Below are positions 29,075 through 37,864 of a DNA stretch of 64,000 nucleotides, one piece after another. The notes beneath the pieces are model-generated. The model ran no database searches, was not told where the DNA came from, and worked only from the letters and a program-made list of their open reading frames with translations. The translations under genes and the position numbers were made by a program. The stretch is from the NCBI RefSeq assembly GCF_009601685.2, contig NZ_CP045701.2, positions 2,108,001 to 2,172,000 on the forward strand, given 5' to 3'. Position 1 is the first letter of the stretch, and each line of letters starts with the position of its first letter. This stretch comes from Pseudomonas brassicacearum. Lineage in GTDB: Bacteria; Pseudomonadota; Gammaproteobacteria; Pseudomonadales; Pseudomonadaceae.

Positions 29075-29905
29075 ATGCATCCCGCAGCCGAACATTCGCC
29101 GCTGGGCAAATCCAGCGAATACATCGCCACGTACACGCCGTCACTGCTGTTCCCGATCCCGCGCGCCGCGAAATGGGCGGAACTGGGCCTGACGGCCGAG
29201 ACCCTGCCGTACAAGGGCGTGGATTTCTGGAACTGCTTCGAGCTGTCGTGGCTGCTGCCGTCCGGCAAGCCGGTGGTGGCCATCGGTGAGTTCGCGATCC
29301 CGGCGGATTCGCCGAACATCATCGAGTCCAAATCCTTCAAGCTGTACCTCAACTCCTTGAACCAGACGCCGTTCGCCGATACCGCGAGCCTGGAAACGAC
29401 CCTGCGCCAGGACCTGTCGGCGGCTGCCGGCAAAGCAGTGGGTGTGCGGATCCGCAGCCTCAAGGACGTGGAGCGTGAAGGCATCGTGGCGCTGCCCGGT
29501 ACGTGCATCGACGATTTGGACATCAGCGTCGACTCCTACGCGCACCCGCGTCCGGAGCTGCTGCGCTGCGATGCTTCACGCATTGTCGAGCAAAGCCTGC
29601 ACAGCCACCTGCTCAAGTCCAATTGCCCGGTGACCAGCCAGCCCGACTGGGGCAGCGTGGCGGTGGAATATCGCGGCGCGGCCCTGGACCCGGCCAGCCT
29701 GCTGGCCTACATCGTCAGCTTCCGCCAGCATTCCGATTTCCATGAGCAATGCGTGGAGCGGATCTTTCTCGACCTGCAGCGCTTGCTCAAGCCGGAAAAA
29801 CTGACGGTGTATGCACGGTATGTGCGTCGGGGCGGGCTGGATATCAATCCGTATCGCAGTACTGAAGACGTTCAACTGCCGAACCATCGCCTGGTCCGCC
29901 AGTGA
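29075..29905 (+). CDS. queF: NADPH-dependent 7-cyano-7-deazaguanine reductase QueF
   Basis: QueF reduces preQ0 to preQ1 in queuosine tRNA modification. The protein has 276 residues and is the long two-domain form. It has the [15 protein letters not shown] motif in the N-terminal half, the catalytic cysteine in [15 protein letters not shown], and the HEQCVERIF and [16 protein letters not shown] segments. An AGG lies before the ATG. It is a single gene ending before a terminator. Confidence 0.96.
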   Translation: MHPAAEHSPLGKSSEYIATYTPSLLFPIPRAAKWAELGLTAETLPYKGVDFWNCFELSWLLPSGKPVVAIGEFAIPADSPNIIESKSFKLYLNSLNQTPFADTASLETTLRQDLSAAAGKAVGVRIRSLKDVEREGIVALPGTCIDDLDISVDSYAHPRPELLRCDASRIVEQSLHSHLLKSNCPVTSQPDWGSVAVEYRGAALDPASLLAYIVSFRQHSDFHEQCVERIFLDLQRLLKPEKLTVYARYVRRGGLDINPYRSTEDVQLPNHRLVRQ

Positions 29906-29913
29906 GTCTCTGA

Positions 29914-29936
29914 TGTGGGAGCGGGCTTGCTCGCAC
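29914..29936. repeat. single REP element
   Basis: TGTGGGAGCGGGCTTGCTCGC is a single REP copy just after queF. Confidence 0.75.
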
Positions 29937-29965
29937 AATGGATTGCATTTCAGATTGCCGACATT

Positions 29966-29999
29966 AAAAAGCCCCGCTAGCGATAGCAGGGCTTTTTTG
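29966..29999. terminator. bidirectional terminator between queF and the DUF4404 gene
   Basis: AAAAAGCCCCGCTA faces TAGCAGGGCTTTTTT, with A and T runs on either side, serving both convergent genes. Confidence 0.85.
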
Positions 30000-30011
30000 C
30001 ATTTGAAGGGT

Positions 30012-30275
30012 TCAGATCCCCATGTTGCCCAAGGCTTGCACGATGTTGCGCAAGGTCCCGGCAAGGGTGGGGTGTTCCACCTCGAAGCGCTCGACAGCCA
30101 GGTTCACATTGTCGGCGAGGTTGTTGTCCGGCGTTTTGGTTTCCAGCTCAAGTTCAAACTCGATCTGTTCCATCAGCGTCCGTAGATCATCACGCTCGGC
30201 TTCGGAAAGCGGCGGGTTCTGGTCCAATTGCTCGCGCAGTGTATTGAGCTGTTCTTGCAATTCGCGGGCAGGCAT
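30012..30275 (-). CDS. DUF4404 family protein
   Basis: This is an acidic helical protein of 87 residues starting MPARELQEQLNTLREQL at 30275 after GGGAG. The heptad-like N-terminal half suggests a coiled coil, and the end (HPTLAGTLRNIVQALGNMGI) is typical of DUF4404. The function is unknown. It converges on queF. Confidence 0.82.
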   Translation of the reverse strand: MPARELQEQLNTLREQLDQNPPLSEAERDDLRTLMEQIEFELELETKTPDNNLADNVNLAVERFEVEHPTLAGTLRNIVQALGNMGI

Positions 30276-30384
30276 TGGCGTACTCCCTTTATTGATAGGC
30301 ACAGCCATGGACCGCGACAGCGTGTCAAAAGTCCGTGGCTTACCTTAAGAGTAATCTACCCTCGCGCTCCCTGCATGATCCCGG

Positions 30385-31005
30385 TCATGGCTTCTCGCCT
30401 TTGAGTCGGCGCAGGCTGATGTCCGCCAGGCAAGTATCAAGTTCGCCCAGGTGATCGATCACTGAATGCACCCCCAGGCCGAACAATTGCACGGTGGCCT
30501 TGGCACGCTTGGTTTCCCGTTCCTGTTGGCTCAGCGCTTGCCATTCGTCAGGCGCCAGGCCACACAGCGAGCCGCAGGACGCCAGGCCGATGGTCCACAA
30601 ACCGGCGTTGAGGCCTGACTGCAACAACCGGGGTTCGCCACTGACCAACACGCAACCGTCCAGTTGCTGGACGTTCAGCGCCATCAGGGCCTGCCAGCAG
30701 GCATGCGGTGCCGGCCAAGGATTATTTGTTGCGGGAAGTTGCGGTGGTTTGATCCACGTTGGCAATGACGCCGCCAAGGCATGGCTGACGGCAGGTGGCA
30801 ATTCGTCGAGCCAGGCGCAAGGGATTTCCTGGCGCTGCAACTGGTGCAAGCTCTCAAGGGCGCCAGGTGTTGGCTGTGCATGCTCGACGGGCTCTGCGCC
30901 TGGCTGACGGATGCGCGCGCCGAAATCCACCAGGCATCCGCTCAGGCCAAACAGTACGGCGGTCAGGCTAGGGGCGGGGAGGGGCAGGGCTTCGGGGCGG
31001 GGCAT
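30385..31005 (-). CDS. HAD-superfamily protein lacking the nucleophile aspartate
   Basis: This protein has 206 residues. Its start, AVLFGLSGCLVDFG (from about residue 15), aligns by eye with the first motif of phosphonoacetaldehyde hydrolase-like HAD enzymes (D-W-A-G-T-T-V-D-F-G), but the nucleophile aspartate is replaced by glycine. A later GCVLVSGEPRLLQSGLNAGLWTIGL segment resembles the HAD motif IV region (GD....D...A....G). It is probably a non-catalytic or altered HAD-fold protein. It lies on its own, divergent from mlaA. Confidence 0.7.
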   Translation of the reverse strand: MPRPEALPLPAPSLTAVLFGLSGCLVDFGARIRQPGAEPVEHAQPTPGALESLHQLQRQEIPCAWLDELPPAVSHALAASLPTWIKPPQLPATNNPWPAPHACWQALMALNVQQLDGCVLVSGEPRLLQSGLNAGLWTIGLASCGSLCGLAPDEWQALSQQERETKRAKATVQLFGLGVHSVIDHLGELDTCLADISLRRLKGEKP

Positions 31006-31206
31006 GGGAACATCCTTGAAATAACCACCAGCCTAAAGGGCCTCGATGACAGTCCGGTGACAGTGAAATGAAGGACGCCGGTCGTGGAAACGTCCTACAG
31101 CCTACGTGTTTTTCGGTGCTGCCTATCCACGCGTTCCGTCTTATACTAGCCAGCTTACCGCCTGGGCTCGGCGCCCTTGCCTGAACAATCCAAGGAGTTT
31201 CCCCCT

Positions 31207-31896
31207 ATGCGCTGGAGCCATCGTCTAGCTCAGCTATGTTTGTCTGCCAGCGTCCTGCTGGTTCCGTTCGTTGCCCAGGCCGCGACGGAAGAAGATCCTT
31301 GGGAAAGCATCAACCGTCCAATCTTCATCTTCAATGACACCATTGACACCTATGCGCTCAAGCCACTGGCCCAGGGTTATCAATACGTGACGCCGCAGTT
31401 CCTTGAAGACGGCATCCACAACATGTTCCGCAACATCGGCGACGTGGGCAACCTGGCCAACAACGTGCTGCAGGCCAAGCCGGCCGCGGCCGGGGTCGAC
31501 ACTGCCCGGTTGATCTTCAACACCACCTTCGGCCTGCTGGGCTTCTTTGATGTGGGCACCCAGATGGGCCTGCAGCGCAGCGACGAAGATTTTGGCCAGA
31601 CCCTGGGCTACTGGGGCCTGGACAGCGGGCCGTATGTGATGTTGCCGCTGCTGGGGCCAAGCACCCTGCGTGACGCGCCGGCCAAGCTGGTCGATGACTA
31701 CACGGCCCCGTATCGTTATATCGATAACGTCTCGGTGCGTAACTCTATTCGAGGCCTGAACATCGTCGACACCCGCGCCAGCCTGTTGTCGGCCGAGAAG
31801 ATGGTGCGTGGCGACAAATACGTCTTCATCCGCAATGCCTACCTGCAAAACCGCGAATTCAAGGTCAAGGATGGCCAGGTCGAAGACGATTTTTAA
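31207..31896 (+). CDS. mlaA: outer-membrane lipid-asymmetry protein MlaA (VacJ family)
   Basis: MlaA removes misplaced phospholipids from the outer leaflet. The protein has 229 residues from ATG 31207. It has a signal peptide ending VAQA-ATEED rather than a lipobox, so it looks non-lipidated. Family signatures include EDPWESINRPIFIFND, ARLIFNTTFGLLGFFDVGTQ and DFGQTLGYWGLDSGPYVMLPLLGPS. It precedes the RssB-like regulator gene, as in P. aeruginosa. A hairpin terminator follows. Confidence 0.93.
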   Translation: MRWSHRLAQLCLSASVLLVPFVAQAATEEDPWESINRPIFIFNDTIDTYALKPLAQGYQYVTPQFLEDGIHNMFRNIGDVGNLANNVLQAKPAAAGVDTARLIFNTTFGLLGFFDVGTQMGLQRSDEDFGQTLGYWGLDSGPYVMLPLLGPSTLRDAPAKLVDDYTAPYRYIDNVSVRNSIRGLNIVDTRASLLSAEKMVRGDKYVFIRNAYLQNREFKVKDGQVEDDF

Positions 31897-31915
31897 TTTC
31901 GACCTGTAAAACCAG

Positions 31916-31940
31916 GAAGGCGGCCCAGAAGGCCGCCTTC
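31916..31940 (+). terminator. intrinsic terminator after mlaA
   Basis: GAAGGCGGCC and GGCCGCCTTC form a 10-bp perfect stem. Confidence 0.8.
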
Positions 31941-32241
31941 TGTGCTTTGGCGTCGTGTTTGAACAGGTTTGATCCTTCCATTGAGTTACGCTTCGCTCGG
32001 TTCTTATAACTCTCTGTGCTTTGACAAATAAAGACGGCAAGCGGCTATCTGCATGAGCTTGAAACGCCCCGCGGATGGGAGTACCGTCTGCGCCTTAGAA
32101 GGGCACCTCTGATGTAGTTGCGTGTAGGGCAAAGACCTGAAACCTGTACGACAGAGAGGCTAGAAAGCGAATCCAGTAGTGCGTGCAAGGCCAGACGGCC
32201 CAGCCCGCTACGCCAACCTAATTCTGGCGCCGTTTGCCCAC

Positions 32242-33423
32242 ATGCCAAAAACCAGTGCCACGCTGCTGATAATCGATGATGACGAAGTGGTGCGAGCCAG
32301 TCTCGCAGCCTACTTGGAAGACAGTGGTTTCAGCGTCCTGCAGGCCAGCAATGGCCAACAGGGTCTTCAGGTATTCGAGCAAGACAAGCCCGACCTGGTC
32401 ATCTGCGACCTGCGCATGCCGCAGATGGGCGGACTCGAACTCATTCGCCAGGTCACCGAGATTTCCGCGCAGACCCCGGTGATCGTGGTTTCGGGCGCCG
32501 GCGTGATGAACGACGCGGTCGAGGCATTGCGCCTGGGCGCGGCAGATTACCTGATCAAGCCCCTTGAAGACCTCGCGGTGCTCGAGCACTCGGTGCGCCG
32601 GGCCTTGGACCGTTCGCGGCTGTTGTTGGAAAACCAGCGCTACCGCGAAAAGCTGGAGACCGCCAACCGCGAGCTGGAAGCCAGCCTGAACCTGTTGCAG
32701 GAAGACCAGAACGCCGGGCGCCAGGTGCAGATGAACATGCTGCCGGTCAGCCCCTGGGCCGTCGACGATTTCCGTTTTGCCCACCAGATCATCCCGTCGT
32801 TGTACCTGTCGGGCGATTTCGTGGACTATTTCCGGGTCGATGAGCGGCGAGTGGCGTTCTACCTGGCGGATGTTTCCGGCCATGGTGCTTCTTCGGCATT
32901 CGTGACGGTGCTGTTGAAGTTCATGACCACGCGCCTGTTGTTCGAGTCCAAGCGCAACGGCACGCTGCCAGAGTTCAAGCCTTCGGAAGTCCTTGGGCAT
33001 ATCAACCGAGGCCTGATCAGTTGTAAGCTGGGCAAACACGTCACGATGGTCGGTGGAGTCATCGACGAGGAGACGGGTTTGTTGACCTATAGCATTGGCG
33101 GTCACCTGCCTTTGCCTGTGTTGTATACGCCAGACAGTGTGCGTTACCTGGAAGGACGTGGTTTGCCGGTGGGCCTGTTCAACGAGGCCACCTACGAAGA
33201 CCACGTACTGGAATTGCCGCCGACATTCAGCCTGACGCTGATGTCTGATGGCATTTTGGACCTTTTGACAGAACCTACACTCAAAGAGAAAGAAGCGGCC
33301 TTGCCTGAACGGGTGAGAGCAGCGGGCGGCAGCCTGGAAGGCTTGCGTCAAGTGTTTGGATTAGCCACGCTAGGGGAGATGCCGGATGATATCGCCCTGT
33401 TAGTGTTGAGCAGGAACCTTTGA
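32242..33423 (+). CDS. response regulator with PP2C/SpoIIE-type phosphatase domain (RssB-like)
   Basis: This protein has 393 residues from ATG 32242 (MPKTSATLLIIDDDEVVR). The receiver domain carries the acidic pair DDD, the phosphoacceptor in LVICDLRMP and the switch lysine in LIKPLED. A helical linker (about 125-180) joins it to a SpoIIE-type Ser/Thr phosphatase with SGDFVDYF and VSGHGASSAF metal motifs. It overlaps the STAS gene (TGATG), its likely substrate, in a partner-switch arrangement like RssB/RssC. No good ribosome site is seen; an in-frame GTG at 32179 is possible. Confidence 0.88.
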   Translation: MPKTSATLLIIDDDEVVRASLAAYLEDSGFSVLQASNGQQGLQVFEQDKPDLVICDLRMPQMGGLELIRQVTEISAQTPVIVVSGAGVMNDAVEALRLGAADYLIKPLEDLAVLEHSVRRALDRSRLLLENQRYREKLETANRELEASLNLLQEDQNAGRQVQMNMLPVSPWAVDDFRFAHQIIPSLYLSGDFVDYFRVDERRVAFYLADVSGHGASSAFVTVLLKFMTTRLLFESKRNGTLPEFKPSEVLGHINRGLISCKLGKHVTMVGGVIDEETGLLTYSIGGHLPLPVLYTPDSVRYLEGRGLPVGLFNEATYEDHVLELPPTFSLTLMSDGILDLLTEPTLKEKEAALPERVRAAGGSLEGLRQVFGLATLGEMPDDIALLVLSRNL

Positions 33424-33905
33424 TGAGTACCGGTAGAATCCAGTTCGCCGAGCAGGACGGCACCTTTGTCCTGAAGTTTGTCGGTGAAGTGCGCCTGACC
33501 CTGTGTTCGGCGCTGGATGCGACGATTGAGCGGATCTTCACTGCGCTGAACTTCAGCGCCATCGTGATCGACCTGACCGAAACCCGCAGCATCGACAGCA
33601 CCACATTGGGCCTGCTGGCCAAACTGTCGATCCTGTCGCGGCAAAAGGTCGGTCTGCTGCCGACTGTCGTCACCACCCACAACGACATCACCCGTCTGCT
33701 GCAATCGATGGGCTTCGACCAGGTGTTCAACATCGTGAGCGACCCTGTGCCGTGCCCGGAATGCCTGGACGACCTGCCTGACCAGGACCAGTCCGAAGAA
33801 GAAGTGCGGATCAAGGTGCTCGAAGCCCACAAGATCCTGATGGGGCTCAACGATTCCAATCGTGAAGCCTTCCATGACCTGGTGAATGCGCTAGAGGGGC
33901 CTTGA
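33423..33905 (+). CDS. STAS-domain anti-sigma factor antagonist
   Basis: This is a protein of 160 residues. The STAS fold runs from the start to about residue 105, with the phosphorylatable serine region in TRSIDSTTLGLLAKLSILSRQ. A C-terminal tail carries a CPECL motif and an acidic stretch. It is translationally coupled to the phosphatase before it. The likely action is partner switching that links a signal to a sigma factor or turnover pathway; the final target is unknown. Confidence 0.88.
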   Translation: MSTGRIQFAEQDGTFVLKFVGEVRLTLCSALDATIERIFTALNFSAIVIDLTETRSIDSTTLGLLAKLSILSRQKVGLLPTVVTTHNDITRLLQSMGFDQVFNIVSDPVPCPECLDDLPDQDQSEEEVRIKVLEAHKILMGLNDSNREAFHDLVNALEGP

Positions 33906-33936
33906 TCCCTGGGTTTTGCTTAGGCTGACCGCCCTC

Positions 33937-33996
33937 ATCGCGAGCAAGCTCGCTCCCACATTGGAATGCATTCACCTGTGGGAGATTGCTCGCGAT
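33937..33996. repeat. REP pair
   Basis: ATCGCGAGCAAGCTCGCTCCCACA at 33937 faces CTGTGGGAGATTGCTCGCGAT ending at 33996. Confidence 0.85.
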
Positions 33997-34037
33997 AGTG
34001 TCTATCGATCCGCCACATCCCTCAGGCCAAGCCACAT

Positions 34038-34072
34038 AAAAAAGGGCGAACCCACCAAGGTTCGCCCTTTTT
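34038..34072. terminator. bidirectional terminator by tal
   Basis: AAAAAAGGGCGAACC pairs with GGTTCGCCCTTTTT. It serves tal on the minus strand and the STAS operon on the plus strand. Confidence 0.88.
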
Positions 34073-34091
34073 GCATGCCTTGTGAATCAGC

Positions 34092-35018
34092 TCAAAGCTT
34101 GGCTTGCAGCAACGCCTCCAGTTTCTCCTGGTCCCGGGCAAACTGACGAATACCTTCGGCCAGTTTCTCGGTCGCCATGGCGTCCTCGTTGGACAACCAG
34201 CGGAACTGCGCTTCATTGAGGTTCAAGCGCGCCTCCCCGGCTTGCCCTGGCGCCAACTTGCGCTCCAGCTTGCCTTCGTCGGCGGCCAGTTTTTCCAGCA
34301 GGTCCGGGCTGACGGTCAGGCGGTCGCAGCCGGCCAGTTGCTCGATCTGGTTGAGGTTGCGGAAGCTCGCGCCCATGACCACGGTCTTGTAGTCATTGGC
34401 CTTGTAGTAGTTGTAGATGCGCGTCACCGACTGCACGCCCGGATCATCCGCGCCGGTGTAGTCGTTGCCGTTGGCTTTCTTGTACCAGTCGTAGATACGG
34501 CCCACGAACGGCGAAATCAGGAACACCCCGGCATCGGCACAGGCAGCGGCCTGGGCGAAGGAGAACAGCAGTGTCAGGTTGCACTGGATGCCTTCACGCT
34601 CCAACTGCTCGGCAGCGCGGATACCTTCCCAGGTGGAGGCGATCTTGATCAGCACGCGCTCGCGGCCAATGCCGGCCTTTTCGTACAGATCGATCAGACG
34701 ATGCGCACGCTTGAGCATGGCCTCGGTGTTGAACGACAGGCGCGCATCCACTTCAGTGGAAATGCGCCCTGGGATCACTTTCAGGATTTCTTGCCCAACC
34801 GCCACGGCAAAACGGTCGCTGGCCAGGCCCACGTCGCCCTTGCAGTCCGCCACGCAGGCGTTCAGCTGCTCGGCATAACCTTGAATGGCCGAAGCCTTGA
34901 GCAGCAGGGAAGGGTTGGTGGTAGCGTCCACGGGCTTGACGCGGGCGATGGCCTCGAAGTCGCCGGTATCGGCCACGACGGTGGTGAATTGCTTGAGTTG
35001 TTCCAGCTTGGAAGTCAT
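34092..35018 (-). CDS. tal: transaldolase
   Basis: Transaldolase moves a three-carbon ketol unit in the pentose phosphate pathway. The protein has 308 residues from ATG 35018 ([10 protein letters not shown]). The family start [13 protein letters not shown], the Schiff-base lysine in [16 protein letters not shown] and the closing [11 protein letters not shown] segment are intact. It lies alone, between the STAS operon and dusA, as in P. aeruginosa. Confidence 0.96.
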   Translation of the reverse strand: MTSKLEQLKQFTTVVADTGDFEAIARVKPVDATTNPSLLLKASAIQGYAEQLNACVADCKGDVGLASDRFAVAVGQEILKVIPGRISTEVDARLSFNTEAMLKRAHRLIDLYEKAGIGRERVLIKIASTWEGIRAAEQLEREGIQCNLTLLFSFAQAAACADAGVFLISPFVGRIYDWYKKANGNDYTGADDPGVQSVTRIYNYYKANDYKTVVMGASFRNLNQIEQLAGCDRLTVSPDLLEKLAADEGKLERKLAPGQAGEARLNLNEAQFRWLSNEDAMATEKLAEGIRQFARDQEKLEALLQAKL

Positions 35019-35196
35019 GAGTATGCTCTGTCCTATGGGTCCGTTGACATTACCCGAGGGCCGGCAGCCACTCAAGGGCGCGAAGGGGGATCGACGGGCC
35101 CCAGCGGCAACAACCTGAAAACGGTTGTTTGAAAGGCCGGGGCGGTATCGGTAGATACGATGCCAAAACAGCGTGCAGGTTCAAAGCAAGTGACGG

Positions 35197-36183
35197 TTAA
35201 CGCCCTTCCAGCAGTTGCCCCGCCTGATCCAGCAGCGCCAATGGGTCCTTGGTCTTGTGGATGTCCACCGACAACAACTGCCGAAACCGCCGCGCTCCCG
35301 GGAAACCGGTGCCCAGCCCCAACACGTGACGGGTGATGTGATGCATCGCGCCGCCAGCGGCCAGGTGATCGGCGATATAAGGTCGCAACTGCGCCAGCGC
35401 CTCGGCCCGGGTGATGACCGGCGCGGTGCTGCCGAACAATTGCTGATCCACTTCAGCCAGCAGATATGGGTTGTGATAAGCCTCGCGCCCCAGCATCACA
35501 CCGTCGAAGGTCTGCAGATGTTCGTGGCACGCCTCCAGCGTCTTGATCCCGCCGTTGAGCACAATCTCCAACTCCGGAAAATCCGCCTTCAACCGCGCGA
35601 CCACGTCATAACGCAGCGGCGGGATGTCGCGATTCTCCTTCGGCGACAACCCCTCCAGAATCGCAATCCGCGCATGCACGGTAAAACTCGTACACCCGGC
35701 CTCACGCACCGTCCCGACAAACTCACACAATTGCTCGTAACTGTCCCGCCCATTGATCCCGATGCGATGCTTGACCGTCACCGGAATCGACACTGCATCG
35801 CGCATGGCTTTCACGCAGTCAGCCACCAACCCCGGATGCCCCATCAGGCAGGCGCCGATCATATTGTTCTGCACCCGATCGCTGGGGCAGCCGACGTTGA
35901 GGTTCACTTCGTCGTAACCATGCTCCTGGGCCATACGGGCGCAGGCGGCCAGGTCGGCCGGGACACTGCCGCCTAGTTGCAGGGCTAGCGGGTGTTCGGC
36001 TTCGTGGTGGCGCAGGAAGCGTTCGTGGTCACCATTGAGGAGCGCGCCGGTGGTGACCATTTCGGTGTAGAGCAGCGCGTGCTTGGAGAGGATGCGTAGG
36101 AAGAAGCGACAGTGGGCGTCGGTCCAATCCATCATCGGGGCGACGGAGAAGCGGCGGGAGAGCGGGGCAGTTTGTAAGGGCAT
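35197..36183 (-). CDS. dusA: tRNA-dihydrouridine(20/20a) synthase DusA
   Basis: DusA reduces uridine 20/20a in the tRNA D-loop using FMN and NADPH. The protein has 328 residues. It has the FMN-binding FSVAPMMDWTDAHCRFF, the active cysteine in VNLNVGCPSDRVQ, and the VKHRIGIN and LNGGI segments. The gene is intact although an island is inserted at its 5' end: the first 60 coding bases (from the FMN-site region to the ATG) are part of a 75-bp direct repeat found again at 44460-44534. dusA is a known integrase target. Confidence 0.96.
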   Translation of the reverse strand: MPLQTAPLSRRFSVAPMMDWTDAHCRFFLRILSKHALLYTEMVTTGALLNGDHERFLRHHEAEHPLALQLGGSVPADLAACARMAQEHGYDEVNLNVGCPSDRVQNNMIGACLMGHPGLVADCVKAMRDAVSIPVTVKHRIGINGRDSYEQLCEFVGTVREAGCTSFTVHARIAILEGLSPKENRDIPPLRYDVVARLKADFPELEIVLNGGIKTLEACHEHLQTFDGVMLGREAYHNPYLLAEVDQQLFGSTAPVITRAEALAQLRPYIADHLAAGGAMHHITRHVLGLGTGFPGARRFRQLLSVDIHKTKDPLALLDQAGQLLEGR

Positions 36184-36198
36184 TGGGAATCTGAATCA
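36124..36198. repeat. attachment-site-like direct repeat, proximal copy (in dusA)
   Basis: These 75 bases cover the dusA start and 15 bases upstream. They match 44460-44534 at 70 of 75 positions in the same orientation. The pair brackets the accessory block, as expected for att sites of a dusA-targeting element. Confidence 0.85.
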
Positions 36199-36285
36199 GC
36201 GAGGCGGATGGCACAGTTTATCAGGGAAGGGCAGGAGGTGTTGGGAGAGCAATATTGCGCCGACTTCACCATTTGTGCGGGGACA

Positions 36286-36345
36286 TTGTCGAGTGAGAAA
36301 TACGCCGAGGATTTGAAGGCGATTACCGTGTACGCGATACGGAGT
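36286..36345 (-). pseudogene. C-terminal relic of a RelE/ParE-type toxin
   Basis: On the minus strand, in a frame different from the antitoxin, the residues TPYRVHGNRLQILGVFLTRQ look like the last strands of a ParE toxin (typically PYRV-x-G-x-x-(I/L)-x-IL-x-V). No N-terminal two-thirds of a toxin is present; the antitoxin 3' end runs directly into this piece, suggesting an internal deletion. Confidence 0.45.
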
Positions 36346-36586
36346 CCGCGCCAATTTGATTCCCTCGCCGGGCACGCATCGCTGCCACTTGGTCATCGGA
36401 AGCGAATTTGCCTTGGTCAGCTTCCTTTACCGCAAGTTCGATCTTTGTGGTCATCGCTTTTTCACGTTCGATGTAGTCGCGAAGAACGTCCATTGCCAGG
36501 TAGCTCGCACTTTGCCCGTTGGTCTTGGCCAGGTCGGCGAGGGAGTTCGATAGGTCTTCGGGCAGATTCAGGGATATGCCGGACAT
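36323..36586 (-). CDS. ribbon-helix-helix antitoxin, orphaned
   Basis: This protein of 87 residues starts MSGISLNLPEDLSNSLADLAKTNGQSASYLAMDVLRDYI, a typical RHH DNA-binding domain of the ParD/CopG group, followed by a toxin-binding helix (IELAVKEADQGKFASDDQVAAMRARRG). The final residues (NQIGADSVSRTR) do not look like a family C-terminus and are probably read-through into a deletion scar. The partner toxin survives only as a fragment overlapping the 3' end. Confidence 0.75.
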   Translation of the reverse strand: MSGISLNLPEDLSNSLADLAKTNGQSASYLAMDVLRDYIEREKAMTTKIELAVKEADQGKFASDDQVAAMRARRGNQIGADSVSRTR

Positions 36587-36828
36587 GGCAGCCTCGATGG
36601 TGGACGTTTTCGGGCATCTTACACCGTTGACCGAGCGCTTGAATCAGCAGGCCTTCGCAAGGTGTGTCTCGACGTGAATTGTTTCCCTCCTGCACAGATC
36701 TGAAAAGCCTCACCGACGCCGCCGTCGAAGGGTACATTTCTGCGGGTGAATCTGGTTTGGGCTAGGCCTGTGCAGTGACTACAAATTGCTCGGCTCTTAC
36801 TCTTATTGCCTTCTTGATAGAAAATTTA

Positions 36829-37628
36829 ATGAATCTGTCCCATTTCTTTCGCATGGATGGGCGGAAAATACCGTCTAGCCGACCCGCCTCATTCCGCTTT
36901 TTCCGCCTCACGAATGCTATGTCGAAGTCTTTGCCGGCGGTGCCGCGCTTTACTTCATTCGACCCCAGGCCTCCCCGGTTGAAGTCCTGAATGACATCAA
37001 CGGCGACTTGGTGACGCTCTATCGCGTCGTGCAGAACCACCTGGAAGAATTCGTGCGCCAGTTCCAATGGGCGCTCAGCTCCCGTCAGGTGTTCGAGTGG
37101 CAGAAAATAACCCGTCCCGAAACCCTCACCGACATCCAGCGCGCCGCCCGGTTCTTCTACCTGCAGCACCATGCCTTCGCCGGCAAGGTCACCGGGCAGA
37201 CGTTCGGCACCGCGACCACTGGTCCGGCCATCAACCTGCTGCGAATCGAGGAGAACCTCTCGGCCGCGTGGCAGCGACTGTCCGGCACCTACGTCGAAAA
37301 CCTCCCCTGGCTTGAATGCGCTGAACGCTACGACCGTGCCCACACCTTCCACTACATGGACCCCCCTTACTGGCAGACCGCGGGCTACGGTGTGGACTTT
37401 CCGTTCGAGAACTACGAGCGGATTGCCGACTTCATGCGCCGCTGTAAAGGCAAGGTGATGGTCAGCATCAACGACCACTCTGACATCCGCCGTGTGTTCA
37501 AGGGCTTTCACTTCGAGACTTTGGACATCCGCTACAGCAGCACCAATCAGCGGCAAGGGAAAACTGAGATCAGTCAAGAACTGGTGATCATGAATTGGGA
37601 TCCGGTATCCTCTGGAGGATTATTTTAG
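36829..37628 (+). pseudogene. D12-class DNA adenine methylase, two frameshifts
   Basis: From ATG 36829 the frame reads MNLSHFFR; after about 36853 an extra base shifts it so that the motif FAWMGGKYRLAD (the SAM-binding W-x-GGK motif) is read in a second frame. An extra C near 36883 shifts it again into the frame that carries FPPHECYVEVFAGGAALYF, EVLNDINGDLVTLYRVV and the catalytic DPPY (HYMDPPYW). The restored protein would have about 265 residues, normal for phage-type Dam enzymes. Downstream of the second shift the frame is open to 37628. A shortened protein could start at 37008 but would lack the SAM motif. Confidence 0.8.
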
Positions 37629-37864
37629 AAGGCGTAACCAGGGTGGTTGGGCACGCACCGTGCATGACCGGCAACCAGTGAATACGGTGCCTGGAGGCTA
37701 ATTGCGTTCGCAAAGAAGATCGGCATCCGGTAATGTTAGATAAGCATTGCCTGCCATCGCAGTCGTATTGGATGCATGAGTTTCGATGAAGCACTGTGTG
37801 GCGGCTCAATACATTAGCCAGCCAAAGCTATTTGTATAATTCTAGCTAATTCAAAGGAATGTCT
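37629..37864. other. gap before the low-GC gene run, with a candidate promoter
   Basis: No coding signal is seen. TATAAT at 37835-37840 is a good -10 box for the gene at 37865; the -35 region is weak. AAGGA lies six bases before that ATG. Confidence 0.4.
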
